From: an uncultured Clostridia bacterium
GTDB lineage: Bacteria; Bacillota; Clostridia; Oscillospirales; Acutalibacteraceae
Length of the DNA: 12,797 nucleotides
NCBI GenBank assembly: GCA_944382025.1
Contig: CALWMQ010000239.1
Location: forward strand, 1-12,797
Direction: 5' to 3'
Positions 1-7,183 of the stretch are shown here, one piece after another; the first letter of the stretch is position 1, and each line of letters begins with the position of its first letter. The notes beneath the pieces were generated by a model. That model saw only the letters and a program-made list of their open reading frames with translations. It was not told the origin of the DNA and did not search any database. The position numbers were made by a program, and so were the translations under genes.

Positions 1-195
1 GTACAGGTTCTTCGGGAACTGGCGGAGCAGGATCTCAGCCTTGCCATGGAATACGCCCTGAGCTATACCATCCGGGATTTGATCGCCAAAAAACGGGCAG
101 TGCATCCCGATACCTTGGATTGCTTTAATGAGATCACCATGCGGCTGCATCCCGATGAAAAGGCGCTGCGGTTGATTCGGAACGGGGAGGACTGA
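1..195 (+). CDS. yqeK: YqeK-type HD-domain hydrolase, 3' end only
   Basis: This is an open frame entering from the left edge, with 64 codons and a TGA stop. The visible tail has an alpha-helical stretch followed by AKKRAVHPDTLDCFNEI, which matches the C-terminal pattern of YqeK proteins (…I..L...IHPDTI.ARN). YqeK family members are HD-domain metal-dependent hydrolases of diadenosine tetraphosphate (symmetrical Ap4A hydrolase activity). The HD catalytic motif lies outside the window, so the call rests on the C-terminal signature and on context: yqeK commonly sits just upstream of rsfS in Firmicutes. The next gene starts 91 bases downstream with no terminator between, consistent with one operon. 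Confidence 0.75.
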   Translation, partial: VQVLRELAEQDLSLAMEYALSYTIRDLIAKKRAVHPDTLDCFNEITMRLHPDEKALRLIRNGED

Positions 196-286
196 CTTTC
201 CAACTGTCCCTTCCGGATGGTGCCCGCCGGGCGTGGAAACAGGCCGCCGATCAACTTCTGGCTTGGAAGAAAGGTTGGGTCTTCTT

Positions 287-1609
287 ATGGATAAAAATAA
301 ACGTCCCTCCAACAATGGCCGGTCCCCTCAAAGAAAGGCCGGTTCCGGCACGGGAAGGCCGTCCGGCAAGCCCGCGAGGCAGACGCCGTCTGCAGGCAGG
401 GCCTCCGTCCATAACGCCGCGGGTGAGCCCTCTCGCCGTCCGGCTAAAAAGAAGAAAGGTTCCCGGGGCCGCCAGGTCGTGATTATTCTGCTGGTGGTGC
501 TTATTGTGCTGATCGGGCTGTTCCTGTTCTTTATGGGACGGTATATTTACCAGCAGATCGCCACGCCGAAAAAGGGCAACGATGTGGATTTGACTTCCTA
601 TGATACCACTCCTGAAACCGACAAGGACAAGGTGGCATATTATGTAGTGGGGCTGGCGGGGAAGGAGACAACTGATCCCTTGGAGAGGCTGTCCCTGGTG
701 TGCTATGACAAGCAAGCCGGGACACTGAACATTCTGGAAATTCCGCAGGATACCTATATTGATGACAGCACCCTGTGGTCGGTGAACAAAACCGGCAGTG
801 TGTGGGGCAATCCCAAGCCAGTAGACTGGTGCGAATATGAGCGCAAGCGGGTATATCCTGAAGAGATCGCCGATGGCAAGCACACGCCTTGCGGGCAGCC
901 GGTGACGCAGAAAATCGGTTCCGCCAGCGAAAATCTTATATCCATTTTCAACGAGCAGTATTCCATGCCGGTTGATGGCTTCTTCATCATCTCTCAGGAC
1001 GCGTTTGTCAAACTGGTGGACTTGATGGATGGTGTGGATGTGAACCTGGAAGAGGAAATGAAACTGGGTTCGGTAACCTATCCCGCCGGGGTTCAAACCT
1101 TGGCGGGTGACGGGGCGCTTCAGTATATGCTGGATAAGGAAGAGGGGGTCCAAGGGGATATTGACCGCCTGGTGCGCCAGCGCAAGGTAATGGTAGCGCT
1201 GTTCCAGCGGCTGACAGCTACCCCGGAAAAAAGTCTGCGGGAAGACAGTCTGGTTCCCCTGATGAACGGTTCCACGCCCATCCGTTCCAACCTGACCTCG
1301 GACGAGATGGTGGAACTGATTACCAGTATGGCCGGGATTACCCCCTCCAGTATGACTGCCTATGTGATCCCCGGTGAAGCTGCTTCGGCGGATAAAGTGA
1401 ACTATTATTCGGTGCACAGGGCGGAACTGGCCGCACTGCTGAACGAGGCGTTTAACCCCTACGGCCGTCCCATTACCGAGGCGGATCTGCAGGTCAAGGA
1501 ATTGGCTTCCGGAGGGGAGAGCGATACCCATATGCAGGTGCTTAGTGAGATCGCCGTTGACCAGAGCGGCGCTGCGGCTCCGGAAACGACGACGGCTGCC
1601 GCCGCCTGA
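287..1609 (+). CDS. Membrane-anchored LCP (LytR-CpsA-Psr) fold protein, divergent active site
   Basis: The protein has 440 residues. A basic, Ser/Pro/Gly-rich cytoplasmic tail (about 1-62) leads into one transmembrane helix (about 64-83) and an extracellular LCP-like domain (about 115-305), then a tail ending in Thr/Ala. LCP enzymes transfer undecaprenyl-linked glycopolymers to peptidoglycan. Family landmarks include the EIPQDTY strand (152-157, normally PRDTY), the FF.IS..AF..LVD..GGV-type helix and strand (about 231-255), and D-x-x-R-x-x-RQ (291-298). The usual GxD, RSD, PRD and TRxR charged residues are mostly absent (GLA, RLS, PQD and MLDK here), so transferase activity is doubtful. A segment with two cysteines (182 and 202) is inserted after the PQD strand. 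I chose ATG 287 because AAAGG (271-275) lies upstream and the residues preceding it in the frame look non-protein. GTG 233 is the alternative. A role in envelope biology is inferred. Confidence 0.8.
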   Translation: MDKNKRPSNNGRSPQRKAGSGTGRPSGKPARQTPSAGRASVHNAAGEPSRRPAKKKKGSRGRQVVIILLVVLIVLIGLFLFFMGRYIYQQIATPKKGNDVDLTSYDTTPETDKDKVAYYVVGLAGKETTDPLERLSLVCYDKQAGTLNILEIPQDTYIDDSTLWSVNKTGSVWGNPKPVDWCEYERKRVYPEEIADGKHTPCGQPVTQKIGSASENLISIFNEQYSMPVDGFFIISQDAFVKLVDLMDGVDVNLEEEMKLGSVTYPAGVQTLAGDGALQYMLDKEEGVQGDIDRLVRQRKVMVALFQRLTATPEKSLREDSLVPLMNGSTPIRSNLTSDEMVELITSMAGITPSSMTAYVIPGEAASADKVNYYSVHRAELAALLNEAFNPYGRPITEADLQVKELASGGESDTHMQVLSEIAVDQSGAAAPETTTAAAA

Positions 1610-1644
1610 ACCATCAAACGCCTATAACAGAAAGTGGGGATAGA

Positions 1645-2004
1645 GTGGAAACCATAGAACTGGTGAAAAATGTTGTAACTTCCCTGGACAAGCATAAAGC
1701 CCAGGATATTAAGGTGATTCAGGTGTCGGATGTGACTACCATCGCCGATTATTTCGTTATTGCCGCAGGTACCAGTTCCACCCAGGTCAAATCCTTAACC
1801 GATTATGTGGATTTTGAGCTGGGGGAGAAAGGGGTTCGTCCTACCCGTACCGAAGGCTATAACTCCTCCACCTGGATCCTGCTGGATTACGGCAGCGTGG
1901 TCGTCCATGTGTTCCAGGAGGAGACCCGGAACTTCTACGACCTGGAGCGGCTATGGAAGGACGGTAAGCCGCTGAATACGGCGGATTTTCTGGAGGCGGA
2001 ATAA
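1645..2004 (+). CDS. rsfS: Ribosomal silencing factor RsfS
   Basis: The protein has 119 residues, the normal family length. RsfS (YbeB/Iojap family) binds ribosomal protein uL14 on the 50S subunit and blocks 30S joining under nutrient limitation. Family signatures are present end to end: AQDIKVIQVSDVTTIADYF (19-37), the GTSSTQVKSL helix (42-51), TEGY.SSTWILLDYG (69-83), VVVHVFQEETRNFY (85-98) and LERLWKDG (100-107). The start is GTG 1645, preceded by a modest GTGGGGA (1634-1640) about four bases upstream. It lies 35 bases after the LCP gene and 79 before leuS, consistent with an operon. The yqeK-LCP-rsfS-leuS order is typical of Clostridia. Confidence 0.95.
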   Translation: METIELVKNVVTSLDKHKAQDIKVIQVSDVTTIADYFVIAAGTSSTQVKSLTDYVDFELGEKGVRPTRTEGYNSSTWILLDYGSVVVHVFQEETRNFYDLERLWKDGKPLNTADFLEAE

Positions 2005-2083
2005 GAGCCTCCTTGTTTTGGGCGGATATTCCCAGCGGGGAGACGCCCTGTCCCTGTGAGACAATTTCCGGAAAGGAATGGTC

Positions 2084-4507
2084 ATGTTGACAAAGTACAA
2101 TCCTGCTGAAATCGAAAAAAAGTGGCAGAAAATCTGGGATGAGGAAAACACCTTTGCCGCGGAGAACGGTACTGAGAAGCCTAAGTTCTATGCCCTGGTG
2201 GAATTCCCCTATCCCTCGGGTCAGGGCCTGCATGTGGGCCATCCCCGGTCCTACACCGCTCTGGACGTGGTGGCCAGAAAACGCCGCCTGGAGGGCTATA
2301 ATGTGCTGTATCCCATGGGTTGGGACGCTTTTGGCCTGCCCACCGAGAATTTCGCCATTAAGAACCATATCCATCCGGAGATCGTTACCAAAAACAATGT
2401 GGCCCGGTTTAAATCTCAGCTTCAGGCTCTGGGGCTGTCCTTTGACTGGACCCGGGAGATCAACACTACTGATCCGGAGTACTATAAATGGACCCAGTGG
2501 ATTTTCCTTCAGCTTTTCAAGCATGGCTTGGCCTATAAAAAAGAGATGTCGGTCAACTGGTGTACCTCCTGTAAATGCGTGCTGGCCAACGAAGAGGTGG
2601 TCAACGGCGTCTGCGAGCGGTGCGGCGGTGAAGTGGTCCATAAGGTCAAATCCCAGTGGATGCTGAAGATTACCGAGTATGCCCAGCGCCTGATTGATGA
2701 TTTGGATCTGGTGGACTATCCTGAGCGGGTCCGCGCCCAGCAGATCCACTGGATCGGCCGGTCAACCGGCGCCCAGGTGACCTTCCAGACTACCGCCGGG
2801 CAGCCGGTGGAGATCTATACCACCCGGCCGGATACCCTGTTCGGCGCTACCTATATGGTGGTGTCCCCGGAGCATCCCCTGATCGAGGAGTGGATGAAGT
2901 CCGGCGTGCTGCAAAATATTGATCAGGTCAGGGCCTATCAGGAGGCGGCGGCTAAAAAGTCGGATTTTGAGCGTACTGAGGTGGCTAAGGACAAAACCGG
3001 CGTGAAACTGGAGGGCGTCATGGCGATTAATCCGGTCAATGATCGGGAAATCCCCATTTTTATCTCCGACTATGTGCTGGTTTCCTACGGCACCGGCGCC
3101 ATCATGGCGGTACCGGGCCATGATACGCGGGACTGGGAATTCGCCAAGAAATTCGGCTTGCCCATCATTGAGGTGGTCAAGGGCGGTGACGTGGAAAAAG
3201 AAGCCTTTACGGACTGCGCTACCGGCATCATGGTCAATTCCGGTTTCCTGGACGGCCTGACGGTGGAAGAAGCCAAGAAGAAAATCATCGCTTTCCTGAC
3301 CGAAAAGGGCATTGGGGAGAGTAAGGTGAACTTTAAACTGCGGGACTGGGTGTTCTCCCGCCAGCGGTATTGGGGCGAACCGATTCCCATTGTCCACTGT
3401 CCCCACTGCGGATTTGTACCGGTACCGGAATCCCAGCTGCCGGTACGCCTGCCCATGGTGGAGAGCTATGAACCGACCGATAACGGGGAATCCCCCCTGG
3501 CGGCCATTACCGATTGGGTGAACACCACCTGCCCGGTGTGCGGCGCGCCTGCCCAGCGGGAGACCGATACCATGCCCCAGTGGGGTGGGTCGTCCTGGTA
3601 TTTCCTGCGGTACTGCGATCCCCACAACGACAAGGAACTGGCCTCTAAAGAGGCTTTGGAATACTGGATGCCGGTCAACTGGTACAACGGCGGTATGGAG
3701 CATACCACGCTGCATCTGTTGTACAGCCGGTTTTGGCACAAGTTTCTGTACGACATCGGTGTTGTCCCCACTCCCGAACCCTACGCCAAGCGGACCAGCC
3801 ATGGCATGATCCTGGGAGAGAATGGGGAAAAAATGTCCAAGTCCCGGGGAAATGTGGTGAATCCCGATGATATCGTCAATGAATATGGCGCCGATACCAT
3901 GCGGCTGTATGAGATGTTCATCGGTGATTTTGAAAAGGCCGCACCCTGGTCCAGCGCCAGTATTCGAGGCTGCCGTCGATTCCTGGAACGGGTGTGGGCT
4001 TTAGGGGAATCGCTGGTTTCCGGAGACGGGGTGCGCCCTCAACTGGAAATCTCGGTGAACAAGACCATCCGTAAGGTGGGTGAGGACATCGAGAATCTCA
4101 AATACAATACCGCCATCGCCGCCATGATGGCCCTGCTCAACGAGCTGTGCGACGCGGGCGGCGCCACCCGGGAGGAATACCGGCTGCTGCTGTTGCTGTT
4201 GAATCCGTTCGCCCCTCATATGACGGAGGAACTGTGGGAGCGGATGGGGTATGGCGGACAGCTGGCTCATGCCCAGTGGCCCAAGTATGATCCTGCCAAG
4301 TGTGTGGAGGAGACGGTGGAGATTGCCGTCCAGATCAATGGTAAGATCCGTACACGCCTACAGGTTCCCACCACAGCCGGCGCCCCAGAGGTACTGGCTC
4401 TGGCTAAAGCGGACGAGAAGATCGCCCCGGCTCTGGAGGGGATGCAGCTGGTCAAAGAACTGTATGTCCCCGGAAAACTGGTCAACCTGGTGGTAAAGCC
4501 TGCCTGA
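2084..4507 (+). CDS. leuS: Leucyl-tRNA synthetase
   Basis: This is a full-length class Ia leucine-tRNA ligase of 807 residues, charging tRNA-Leu in the cytoplasm. HIGH-type motif HVGH is at about 50-53 within YPSGQGLHVGHPRSY, and KMSKS is at about 583-587. A Cys cluster (CTSCKC…CERCGG, about 160-182) forms the ZN-1 region. The CP1 editing domain has TTRPDTLFGATY near 246 and GTGAIMAVPGHDTRD near 335-348. A second Cys set (CPHCG near 438, CPVCG near 482) and the bacterial leucine-specific and C-terminal domains (ending GKLVNLVVKPA) are all present. I prefer ATG 2084 to ATG 2078: GAAAGG (2071-2076) is seven bases from 2084 but only one from 2078. No T-box leader is visible in the 79 bases upstream, so transcription probably comes from the upstream operon. 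Confidence 0.97.
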   Translation: MLTKYNPAEIEKKWQKIWDEENTFAAENGTEKPKFYALVEFPYPSGQGLHVGHPRSYTALDVVARKRRLEGYNVLYPMGWDAFGLPTENFAIKNHIHPEIVTKNNVARFKSQLQALGLSFDWTREINTTDPEYYKWTQWIFLQLFKHGLAYKKEMSVNWCTSCKCVLANEEVVNGVCERCGGEVVHKVKSQWMLKITEYAQRLIDDLDLVDYPERVRAQQIHWIGRSTGAQVTFQTTAGQPVEIYTTRPDTLFGATYMVVSPEHPLIEEWMKSGVLQNIDQVRAYQEAAAKKSDFERTEVAKDKTGVKLEGVMAINPVNDREIPIFISDYVLVSYGTGAIMAVPGHDTRDWEFAKKFGLPIIEVVKGGDVEKEAFTDCATGIMVNSGFLDGLTVEEAKKKIIAFLTEKGIGESKVNFKLRDWVFSRQRYWGEPIPIVHCPHCGFVPVPESQLPVRLPMVESYEPTDNGESPLAAITDWVNTTCPVCGAPAQRETDTMPQWGGSSWYFLRYCDPHNDKELASKEALEYWMPVNWYNGGMEHTTLHLLYSRFWHKFLYDIGVVPTPEPYAKRTSHGMILGENGEKMSKSRGNVVNPDDIVNEYGADTMRLYEMFIGDFEKAAPWSSASIRGCRRFLERVWALGESLVSGDGVRPQLEISVNKTIRKVGEDIENLKYNTAIAAMMALLNELCDAGGATREEYRLLLLLLNPFAPHMTEELWERMGYGGQLAHAQWPKYDPAKCVEETVEIAVQINGKIRTRLQVPTTAGAPEVLALAKADEKIAPALEGMQLVKELYVPGKLVNLVVKPA

Positions 4508-4522
4508 CCGTTTAACCGCTAT

Positions 4523-4612
4523 GTCAAGGCTTTTGGTGGTTTTGATTGCCTTTAGGGATGAAAACCGGTTATTTTTCCGTTTTTTCTGTCCAATTGCCTG
4601 AAAAGCCTTGAC
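4523..4612. repeat. 12-bp perfect inverted repeat spanning the leuS-rpsU gap
   Basis: GTCAAGGCTTTT (4523-4534) and AAAAGCCTTGAC (4601-4612) are exact reverse complements separated by 66 bases. The weak terminator lies in the loop, and the right arm overlaps the rpsU -35 hexamer (4608-4613). In read-through RNA from leuS the arms could form a long stem. As DNA they could be protein binding sites. Function is unknown. Confidence 0.6.
4561..4585 (+). terminator. Weak intrinsic terminator after leuS
   Basis: AAAACCGG (4561-4568) can pair with CCG plus Ts (4577-4583) around an eight-base AT-rich loop, with one bulged C, followed by a run of six T (4580-4585). The GC core is only three pairs, so termination may be partial. 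It lies 53 bases after the leuS stop and upstream of the rpsU promoter. Confidence 0.4.
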
Positions 4613-4636
4613 GAAAGACATTCCGTGCGGTATAAT
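4608..4636 (+). promoter_or_regulatory. Near-consensus sigma-70/SigA promoter for rpsU
   Basis: TTGACG (4608-4613) is followed by a 17-base spacer and a perfect TATAAT (4631-4636). Expected transcription start is about 4643, giving a leader of about 50 bases before rpsU. The leader can fold weakly (CCTTG at 4640-4644 with CAAGG at 4669-4673) just before the strong GGAGGGAGGG ribosome binding site. This is the best promoter in the window, as expected for a ribosomal protein gene. Confidence 0.88.
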
Positions 4637-4691
4637 ACCCCTTGCATTATTGCAGATAACCCCTGCTTCAAGGCGGAGGGAGGGAATATGA

Positions 4692-4868
4692 ATGTCAGAA
4701 GTCCGAGTCAAAGAGAATGAAAGCCTGGATAGCGCTCTGCGCCGTTGGAAGAAATCTTGTGCCCGTTCCGGTGTCCTCGCCGAGGTCCGCAAAAGAGAGC
4801 ACTATGAAAAGCCTTCCGTAAGACGTAAGAAGAAGTCTGAGGCCGCGCGCAAGAGAAAATTTAAATAA
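4692..4868 (+). CDS. rpsU: 30S ribosomal protein bS21
   Basis: The frame has 58 codons and encodes a strongly basic protein beginning MSEVRVKENESLDSALRRWK, with the family core CARSGVLAEVRKREHYEKPS (23-42) and a Lys/Arg-rich tail ending RKRKFK. bS21 binds the 30S platform near the 3' end of 16S rRNA and aids initiation. ATG 4692 is set by the GGAGGGAGGG stretch ending at 4684, seven bases upstream. The ATG at 4688 opens a different ten-codon frame and is not the start. It has its own promoter and terminator, so it is probably a monocistronic unit. Confidence 0.96.
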   Translation: MSEVRVKENESLDSALRRWKKSCARSGVLAEVRKREHYEKPSVRRKKKSEAARKRKFK

Positions 4869-4874
4869 CCACGG

Positions 4875-4902
4875 AAAAGCGGGCAGTGATGCCCGCTTTT
4901 TT
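4875..4902 (+). terminator. Intrinsic terminator of rpsU
   Basis: An 11-bp stem, AAAAGCGGGCA (4875-4885) with TGCCCGCTTTT (4890-4900), has a GTGA tetraloop and its T run ends at 4902. It begins seven bases after the rpsU stop. This is a textbook rho-independent terminator. Confidence 0.93.
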
Positions 4903-5415
4903 GGTATATGACGTCTGTTTCAGAACACTGGATACCAGAATCCTGGGTATAACTATACTTGCCCAATATGGTGTAGCGGCAGGATAGGCTAGGGGACGGT
5001 TGGCCCTCTTCACCTATCAGGGATTTCCATCTCCCAGCTGGAGGGCGGAAACGCTGGAATATAGGGGACGCTATCCAATTGACGTGCGCATAGACGCTGT
5101 TATGTCAACAAGAATAAAGAAGGTATTCTGTAGTCCGGGTAACCTCCTGGCGGAGAGATCTCCGTATCCGCGGCTGGGACAGAATCGGACCCATTTTCCA
5201 GCCCCACCTAGGCCGCTGGATGCGGCTGTTTGAATACGTTTTGTGACCGTTTTTCTTTTGGACGGTGGAAAAAGTGGCTTACCGATGGTGCGATCCAGCT
5301 GCGCCTACTGTCCGGCCCGCCGCAGGCGCTGGCGTTAAAAGGGTTCCGGGATCATCCGGAACAGGAACCTGTCCAGACAAACGGATGGACAAAACAACTG
5401 TAACGGAGTGTGCTT
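4903..5415 (+). other. About 510 bases with no convincing gene; hairpin-rich, possible structured RNA or decayed locus
   Basis: All plus-strand frames are either broken by stops or give non-protein-like translations. Several local hairpins are visible: GATAGG/CCTATC (4983-5018) with inner AGGG/CCCT, a GNRA-capped GGCG-GAAA-CGCT (5044-5055), GGCTGG/CCAGCC (5172-5203), GCCGC/GCGGC (5212-5226), GTTCCGG/CCGGAAC (5343-5362) and TGTCCA/TGGACA (5370-5391). No sequence hallmark of tmRNA, RNase P RNA, SRP RNA, a T-box or a common riboswitch was recognised. An open frame at 5212-5403 ends just before yqeG and has coding-like codons, but it lacks a start site and may be the tail of a decayed gene. I see no strong promoter. 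Confidence 0.4.
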
Positions 5416-5925
5416 ATGCCGCTGTTTTATCCTACATTATATAGGCGACGTATTACTGATATTACTTTGGAAGATTTAAATCAGCTGGGTATTCAGGGGC
5501 TGCTATTGGATGTGGATAATACCCTGTCCACCCATGGCAGCCAGGTGCTGGATCCGGCTGTGGAGGCCTGGCTTACCCATATGCGGAACAATGGTATCCG
5601 CCTGACAGTGGTGTCCAATGCCCTGCCGCGCCGGGTTGCCCCGTTTGCCGGGAAAATCGGCCTGCGATATATCGCCTTTTCCTGTAAGCCGTCACCGGTA
5701 GGTTTCCTGCGTGGAGTCGGCCGCTTGGGATTGAAGCGCAAGCAATGTGCGGCGGTGGGGGATCAGGTATTCACCGATGTGCTGGGGGCCAATCTGTGCG
5801 GTATCCCCTGTATCCAGTTGGAGCCCATCCAATTGGAAAAGGGAAAACCTACTCTGGCGCTGAAACGGGCTGTGGAGAGATGGATCCGGAAACGGAAGAA
5901 GGCTATCCGGATCGCTCAAAAATAG
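5416..5925 (+). CDS. yqeG: YqeG-family HAD IIIA phosphatase
   Basis: The protein has 169 residues, a typical family length. It has HAD motif I DVDNT (32-36, nucleophile D32 and D34), motif II VVSN (65-68), Lys91 in SCKPSP as motif III, and motif IV GDQVFTD (115-121). The N-terminal MPLFYPTLYRRRITDI and the LxxLGIxGLLLDVDNTL block are diagnostic of YqeG. The eukaryotic relative Gep4 is a phosphatidylglycerophosphate phosphatase of cardiolipin synthesis, so a phospholipid phosphatase role is plausible. This bacterial protein's substrate is not proven by sequence. ATG 5416 is favoured by CGGAG (5404-5408) seven bases upstream. The GTG at 5410 is too close to it. The C-terminus is very basic (RKRKKAIRIAQK). 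The next gene starts 71 bases downstream. Confidence 0.93.
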   Translation: MPLFYPTLYRRRITDITLEDLNQLGIQGLLLDVDNTLSTHGSQVLDPAVEAWLTHMRNNGIRLTVVSNALPRRVAPFAGKIGLRYIAFSCKPSPVGFLRGVGRLGLKRKQCAAVGDQVFTDVLGANLCGIPCIQLEPIQLEKGKPTLALKRAVERWIRKRKKAIRIAQK

Positions 5926-5996
5926 CCTTCAGGCGGTTATTGGGCGGAAACGGCGGCAAGGGACAATCTGGATGGGTGAAAAGGAAAGGGATACCT

Positions 5997-6866
5997 ATGG
6001 AACCAAAATTCGGCCCGGCAGGAACCTGTCAGGCATTCACCGAGGCAGGAAACAAAACCATACTTCAGGCGCCGGGCTGGGTAGCGCGGCATGGTTTGAC
6101 CGCCTATGAATACCAGTGCGGCAGGGGAGTCCGACTGAATCCAGAGACCGGAGCCAGGCTGAAGGCCAAAGGGGAGGAACATGGCGTAACGTTGTCGGTC
6201 CACGCCCCTTATTATATCTCCCTGGCCTCTCAGGAAGAGGAAAAACGGGCCAATTCCGTCCGATATATTCTGGAAAGTGCCCGGGCGGTTGCCATGTTGG
6301 GAGGTGACCGGATCGTGGTGCATCCCGGCGGGCTGAACGGCCGTACCCGGGAGGAAGCGACTGCCATGGCCAAGGCAACTCTGCGTGCCGCCCAATCCGC
6401 ACTGGACGAAGAAGGCCTTTCCATGGTGCGTATCTGCCCCGAAACGATGGGAAAAATCAATCAGTTAGGCAGCTTAGAAGAAGTGCTGGATATGTGTGAA
6501 GTAGATGAACGTTTTCTGCCCTGTGTGGATTTCGGCCATCTCAACAGCCGTACCTTGGGGCAGGTCAATTCCTATGAGGCCTTCGCCGGGATTGTGGACG
6601 CGGTTCGCAATAGACTGGGAGAAGAACGTTCCCGATGCTTCCATGCCCATTTTTCCAAAATCGCCTACACCCAGGGCGGAGAAAAGGCCCATCTCACCTT
6701 TGCGGATGACCTGTTCGGGCCGGAGCCTGGCCCTCTTATGGAACTGGTGGCCCGGAGAGGGCTTTATCCTACCTTTATTTGTGAATCCGCAGGGACCCAG
6801 ACCCAAGACGCGGTTACTCTGCACCGACTATGGGAAGCGGAAAGGGATGCTCTTGGGTCTCGCTGA
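5997..6866 (+). CDS. Endonuclease IV-like TIM-barrel protein (AP endonuclease 2 superfamily)
   Basis: The protein has 289 residues, close to bacterial Nfo (about 285). Zinc ligands of the family can be placed at H69 (SVHAPYY), H109 (VVHPGG), E149 (CPETMG), D178 and H181 (CVDFGH), H216 or H218 (FHAHFS), H232 and E263 (CESAG). Canonical Nfo repairs abasic sites by cutting 5' to the lesion with three zinc ions. The usual DRH segment supplying two ligands of the third zinc reads KAH here, and the HxND loop is also altered, so chemistry or substrate may differ. The frame is open from 5745, but ATG 5997 has an excellent AAGGAAAGGG (5981-5990) six bases upstream, and the residues before it only shadow yqeG. 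It is likely co-transcribed with yqeG. Confidence 0.85.
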   Translation: MEPKFGPAGTCQAFTEAGNKTILQAPGWVARHGLTAYEYQCGRGVRLNPETGARLKAKGEEHGVTLSVHAPYYISLASQEEEKRANSVRYILESARAVAMLGGDRIVVHPGGLNGRTREEATAMAKATLRAAQSALDEEGLSMVRICPETMGKINQLGSLEEVLDMCEVDERFLPCVDFGHLNSRTLGQVNSYEAFAGIVDAVRNRLGEERSRCFHAHFSKIAYTQGGEKAHLTFADDLFGPEPGPLMELVARRGLYPTFICESAGTQTQDAVTLHRLWEAERDALGSR

Positions 6867-7103
6867 AATGGAAATCGTATGAAAAGGTTACAGGCAATCG
6901 GTATCATAGATGAAACAACTCTCTGTGCTGTGGGAAGTATGGCTGAAGGCTGGGCATTTCCCGGGCAATGCGCCTGAGAGTGATATTGGCAGTATGGACC
7001 GGTATACCTAGGCCTGAAGCCTGTCATAAGAAAGATAGATTTTTCCGCAACCAATAGTTGCCCCCATGAAACCCAGAGTTGGTGGCCCCAATAGCGCTGT
7101 GCC

Positions 7104-7112
7104 TGGTACAAT
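7104..7112 (+). promoter_or_regulatory. Possible extended -10 promoter for the XRE regulator
   Basis: TG-G-TACAAT: a TG dinucleotide at 7104-7105, one base, then TACAAT at 7107-7112. A TTGGTG upstream is 22 bases away, too far for a normal -35, so recognition would depend on the extended -10. The start would be near 7119, leaving a leader of about 90 bases. Confidence 0.4.
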
Positions 7113-7142
7113 ACAGGTACAGACAGAAAAAACGGGCTGGAT

Positions 7143-7176
7143 CCTCTCTGGCGGCAGGGACTGCCGGAAGGAGAGG
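7143..7176 (+). promoter_or_regulatory. Two-tier hairpin in the XRE leader
   Basis: Outer stem CCTCTC (7143-7148) pairs with GAGAGG (7171-7176). Inner stem CGGCAG (7152-7157) pairs with CTGCCG (7161-7166) around a three-base loop. The small internal loop is TGG opposite GAAG. No T tract follows, so it is not an ordinary terminator. It sits 18 bases before the GGAGGG ribosome binding site. Confidence 0.5.
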
Positions 7177-7183
7177 CCGCCGC

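Noticed and set aside
251..1531. Long minus-strand frame (426 codons) opposite the LCP gene
   Set aside because: It is a shadow of a well-supported plus-strand gene with GC-rich third positions. Its translation is His/Gln-rich and resembles no protein family.
2005..2083. Possible T-box leader for leuS
   Set aside because: The gap is only 79 bases, too short for a T-box, and no conserved T-box sequence is present. Some of it may form a small hairpin only.
5000..5233. 77-codon plus-strand frame in the rpsU-yqeG gap
   Set aside because: It starts at TTG without a ribosome binding site, its composition is unlike the neighbouring proteins, and no recognisable domain is present. It overlaps the hairpin-rich segment.
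5285..5338. 17-residue peptide MVRSSCAYCPARRRRWR with a CxxC motif
   Set aside because: No proper ribosome binding site, and it overlaps the coding-like frame at 5212-5403. A frame this short is expected by chance.
6879..6977. 32-codon frame starting MKRLQAIGIIDETTL
   Set aside because: Weak or absent ribosome binding site and no recognised similarity. Its length is within chance expectation.
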